Assembly (NCBI GenBank): GCA_034925865.1
Contig: JAYFRN010000021.1
Location: 1-35,670, forward strand
Source: Oscillospiraceae bacterium
GTDB taxonomy: Bacteria > Bacillota > Clostridia > Oscillospirales > SIG627
Length of the DNA stretch: 35,670 nucleotides
Reading direction: 5' to 3'
Shown here one piece after another: positions 33,585-35,670 of this stretch. The notes below the pieces were generated by a model. It made no database searches. It was not told the origin of the DNA and worked only from the letters and a program-made list of their open reading frames with translations. The translations under genes were made by a program, and so were the position numbers. Position 1 is the first letter of the stretch, and each line of letters starts with the position of its first letter.

Positions 33585-34313
33585 ATGTCAAATGAATCAA
33601 AGATAACAAAAGCCGAAAAAGAAAAGTATATAATACAGTTCAAGAATGTCACGCAAAGATATCCGAACGGAACAAAAGCGCTTAAAAACGTCAATCTCAA
33701 CATTGAAAAGGGTGAATTCGTTTTTATCGTCGGAGCTTCCGGTGCGGGCAAGTCGACCCTGGTAAAGCTTCTCATGCGCGAAGAAAAGATATGCGGCGGA
33801 GAGCTTAGAGTAAACGGCTTCGACCTGAAGAGGATGTCTTCTTTCCGTGTCCCCATATTGCGCAGAACCGTCGGAGTCGTGTTTCAGGATTACCGTCTGC
33901 TGCCAAAGCTTACCGCATATGAAAATATTGCTTTCGCGATGCATATGATCGGTGAACCGAAAAGTGAGATAGACAAACGCGTCAAGGCATTTTTAAGGCT
34001 TGTCAATCTTGATGACAAAGCAAATTCCTTCCCGCATGAACTGTCAGGCGGTGAACAGCAGAGAGTTGCTTTGGCAAGAGCCGTTATAAACAAGCCGGCG
34101 ATAATTCTTGCGGACGAGCCCACCGGAAATATCGATCCCATGATGAGTGTCGAGATGATGGAGCTGTTATGCAAATTCAATAAATGGGGCACGACCGTTG
34201 TCGTCGTCACTCACGACAAGAATCTCGTGGATTATTACAGCAAAAGAGTTGTCACGATCAACAACGGTAAAATTACAAGCGACAAGCAGGGCGGTATGTT
34301 CGATGAAGATTAA
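33585..34313 (+). CDS. ftsE: Cell division ATP-binding protein FtsE
   Basis: FtsE is the ATPase of the FtsEX complex, which activates peptidoglycan hydrolases during division or elongation. The 242-residue protein has Walker A GASGAGKST (residues 50-58), signature LSGGEQQR, Walker B IILADEP and a switch His in VVTHD. The YPNGTKALKNVN start is typical of FtsE. It overlaps ftsX by 11 bases. The ribosome binding site is weak (AAGG about 14 bases upstream). Confidence 0.93.
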   Translation: MSNESKITKAEKEKYIIQFKNVTQRYPNGTKALKNVNLNIEKGEFVFIVGASGAGKSTLVKLLMREEKICGGELRVNGFDLKRMSSFRVPILRRTVGVVFQDYRLLPKLTAYENIAFAMHMIGEPKSEIDKRVKAFLRLVNLDDKANSFPHELSGGEQQRVALARAVINKPAIILADEPTGNIDPMMSVEMMELLCKFNKWGTTVVVVTHDKNLVDYYSKRVVTINNGKITSDKQGGMFDED

Positions 34314-35196
34314 AGTACCGAAGCTGGGATATTTTATAAAGCTCACTTTTCAGGGCATATTCAGAAACGGCGTCATGTCGTTTGCTTCCATGCTTGTGCT
34401 GATGAGCTGTCTTATCGCCACCGGAACGGCGTGGCTTTTATCAATCAATATCGATTCAAACCTAGAAGATATAAATAATTATAATAAAATTGTTGTATAT
34501 GTGAAAGAGGACGCGGACGATGACGCGATCGAATCTATACGCAACGCGCTAAACAGTATTTCCGGAATTACTGATATTACATATGTATCCAAGGAAGATG
34601 CCCTTAAGGACATGACGGAGAAATACGGCGACATTGACGCGTATATCCAAATGTTCGGCGACACAAATTTTTTCAAGCCATCGTTTCGTATAACATACGC
34701 ACAGGCCTCTGAAGCCGATAATATAGTTTATCTTATCCAGCAGATTCCGAATATCGACAAGATAAACAGCCGTCAGGATATTGCGAAAAAAATTGAGGAA
34801 CTCAAAAGCGCGGTTTCCCTGATATTCACATGGCTTGTTCTTCTTCTGTTTATAGTATCAATTTTTGTGATTATAAACACCGTAAAGGCGTCCGTTTTCG
34901 CAAGGAAGGATGAAATAGCGATAATGCGTTATGTAGGGGCATCGCGCTTTTTCATCGGCTTTCCGTTCTTTTCTCAGGGAATAGTTATAGGTGCCATTTC
35001 CGCCGGGATAGCCTATTTTATGCAGTCGTATCTGTACGAATATTTCGCTCAGGGGACTTTAGGCGGATATTCCATAATAAATATCATCCCGTTTAATACG
35101 GTAAATATTAAAATACTGATTGCTTTTTTAGTAATCGGTATAGTTACCGGTGTGACAGGAAGCGTTATTTCACTGAGAAGATATACGAAAGTATAA
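34303..35196 (+). CDS. ftsX: Cell division protein FtsX
   Basis: FtsX is the membrane partner of FtsE. The 297-residue protein has the N-terminal cytosolic part and first membrane segment (about residues 22-42), a large extracellular loop (about 45-165) with the 'VVYVKEDADDDAIESI' segment typical of the FtsX ECD, then three more membrane segments. The start at 34303 is chosen because it gives the canonical MKIKVPKLGYF N-terminus and overlaps the ftsE stop; the open frame upstream is out of family. It should transmit ATPase motion to an extracellular hydrolase, probably the exported protein encoded downstream. Confidence 0.93.
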   Translation: MKIKVPKLGYFIKLTFQGIFRNGVMSFASMLVLMSCLIATGTAWLLSINIDSNLEDINNYNKIVVYVKEDADDDAIESIRNALNSISGITDITYVSKEDALKDMTEKYGDIDAYIQMFGDTNFFKPSFRITYAQASEADNIVYLIQQIPNIDKINSRQDIAKKIEELKSAVSLIFTWLVLLLFIVSIFVIINTVKASVFARKDEIAIMRYVGASRFFIGFPFFSQGIVIGAISAGIAYFMQSYLYEYFAQGTLGGYSIINIIPFNTVNIKILIAFLVIGIVTGVTGSVISLRRYTKV

Positions 35197-35550
35197 ATTG
35201 TTAATCTCCAAGAACTTGTTTTTGCTATTGTTCCACTCTCAAAAAACGAGAAAAGTAGAGATAATAATAGAAAACATGATATGTAATTTTGAGTTATTTA
35301 ATATTTAGACGTTTCCAATTGTCAATAATATATTTACTCGAAATTCACTTAAAGATAATGAACGCGGTTTCTTTATAGGTCGTATGTCTCCAACCTAATG
35401 GCATTTCGTCTTCAATATATATTATTATAATTCAAGTCTGGATAAACTGTAATCAAATTTATATTACAGTTTTGTTCAGACTGTGAGTTTTATATTTACT
35501 TAAAGCTGAAACGATAATTCTTAGGATTAGAGGAAGGACAAAGGCCTTAT
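35197..35550 (+). other. Intergenic region with a hairpin after ftsX
   Basis: No gene is seen. A strong interrupted stem at 35435-35482 pairs AGTCTG with CAGACT and AAACTGTAAT with ATTACAGTTT around an 8-base loop and is followed by a T-rich stretch; it may be a terminator or a regulatory leader for the next gene. A promoter is not resolved. Confidence 0.5.
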
Positions 35551-35670
35551 ATGAAAAACATAAAGTCAAAGCTGTTCCGTTTTGCCAATCTTTTTCTTGC
35601 TCTGCTGATATTGCTGGCTCCTGTCGTGCTCATGCGCTCCGGCGCCGAAACGACCATAGAAGAAGACAAA
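35551..35670 (+). CDS. Exported protein, N-terminus only (probable FtsEX-linked hydrolase)
   Basis: The window ends 40 codons into this gene. It begins with a signal peptide (basic start, a leucine-rich core and SGAET cleavage region around residue 31). AAAGG lies 6 bases before the ATG. A position two genes after ftsE is often held by a PcsB/EnvC-like peptidoglycan hydrolase in Firmicutes, so this is the likely identity, but no catalytic domain is present in the window. Confidence 0.5.
   Translation, partial: MKNIKSKLFRFANLFLALLILLAPVVLMRSGAETTIEEDK

Noticed and set aside
34198-34302. Upstream extension of ftsX
   Set aside because: It runs inside ftsE in another frame, has no family similarity, and the canonical FtsX N-terminus begins at 34303.

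Overview
The window looks like chromosome from an anaerobic, Gram-positive member of the Clostridia (Bacillota), probably an uncultured gut or rumen Oscillospirales/Christensenellales-type lineage. Evidence for this is the single-chain glycyl-tRNA synthetase, a T-box leader, a DUF2156 protein, a CsaB-type pyruvyl transferase, a CdaR/PucR-type regulator beside ftsEX, several M23 peptidases and lipoproteins, and strong sigma-A promoters (TTGACA-17-TATAAT) with AGGAGG-like ribosome binding sites. No rRNA, tRNA, CRISPR array or phage structural gene was seen.

Layout. (1) 1-6550 is an accessory block of exported proteins: a Cys/His-rich secreted M23 peptidase followed by three lipoproteins. Each lipoprotein gene is followed by a copy of the same GGAACAGG-type hairpin, and two of them share a near-identical N-terminal export cassette. 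(2) 6574-10909 holds carbohydrate genes: a possible NodB-like deacetylase (-) divergent from a GH36-like alpha-galactosidase (+), which overlaps a DUF2156 gene; a long bidirectional terminator ends the block. (3) 10913-17267 (-) holds leuA-cimA with its own promoter and, downstream with a separate promoter, a complete T-box riboswitch (predicted leucine specifier CTC) that controls a fusion of a sugar-isomerase-like TIM barrel to an AMP-forming acyl-CoA synthetase. (4) 17313-20905 (+) holds glycyl-tRNA synthetase and a membrane-anchored G5/M23 peptidase. (5) 21073-22301 holds a 360-bp element with 27-bp terminal inverted repeats (MITE-like, carrying a promoter and a terminator-like hairpin) beside a sigma-region-4-like gene and a small acidic protein. 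(6) 22395-27085 (+) holds a palindrome-controlled ABC exporter operon ending in a GT4-CsaB fusion. (7) 27090-29905 holds a divergent fructose-6-phosphate aldolase (-) and a putative glycosidase of unrecognised family (+). (8) 29917-32362 (+) holds two small modules of unknown membrane proteins, one paired with a TTG-started winged-helix regulator. (9) 32475-35670 (+) is a cell-division/wall block: CdaR-like regulator, ftsE, ftsX, and the start of an exported protein at the window edge.

How genes may work together. The most interesting unit is the leucine T-box/fusion next to leuA-cimA. A leucine-starvation signal controlling an acyl-CoA synthetase would make sense if the enzyme activates a branched-chain acid such as isovalerate for reductive carboxylation to leucine; this is inference. 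The exporter/GT/CsaB operon, the M23 peptidases and FtsEX all point to envelope building and remodelling.
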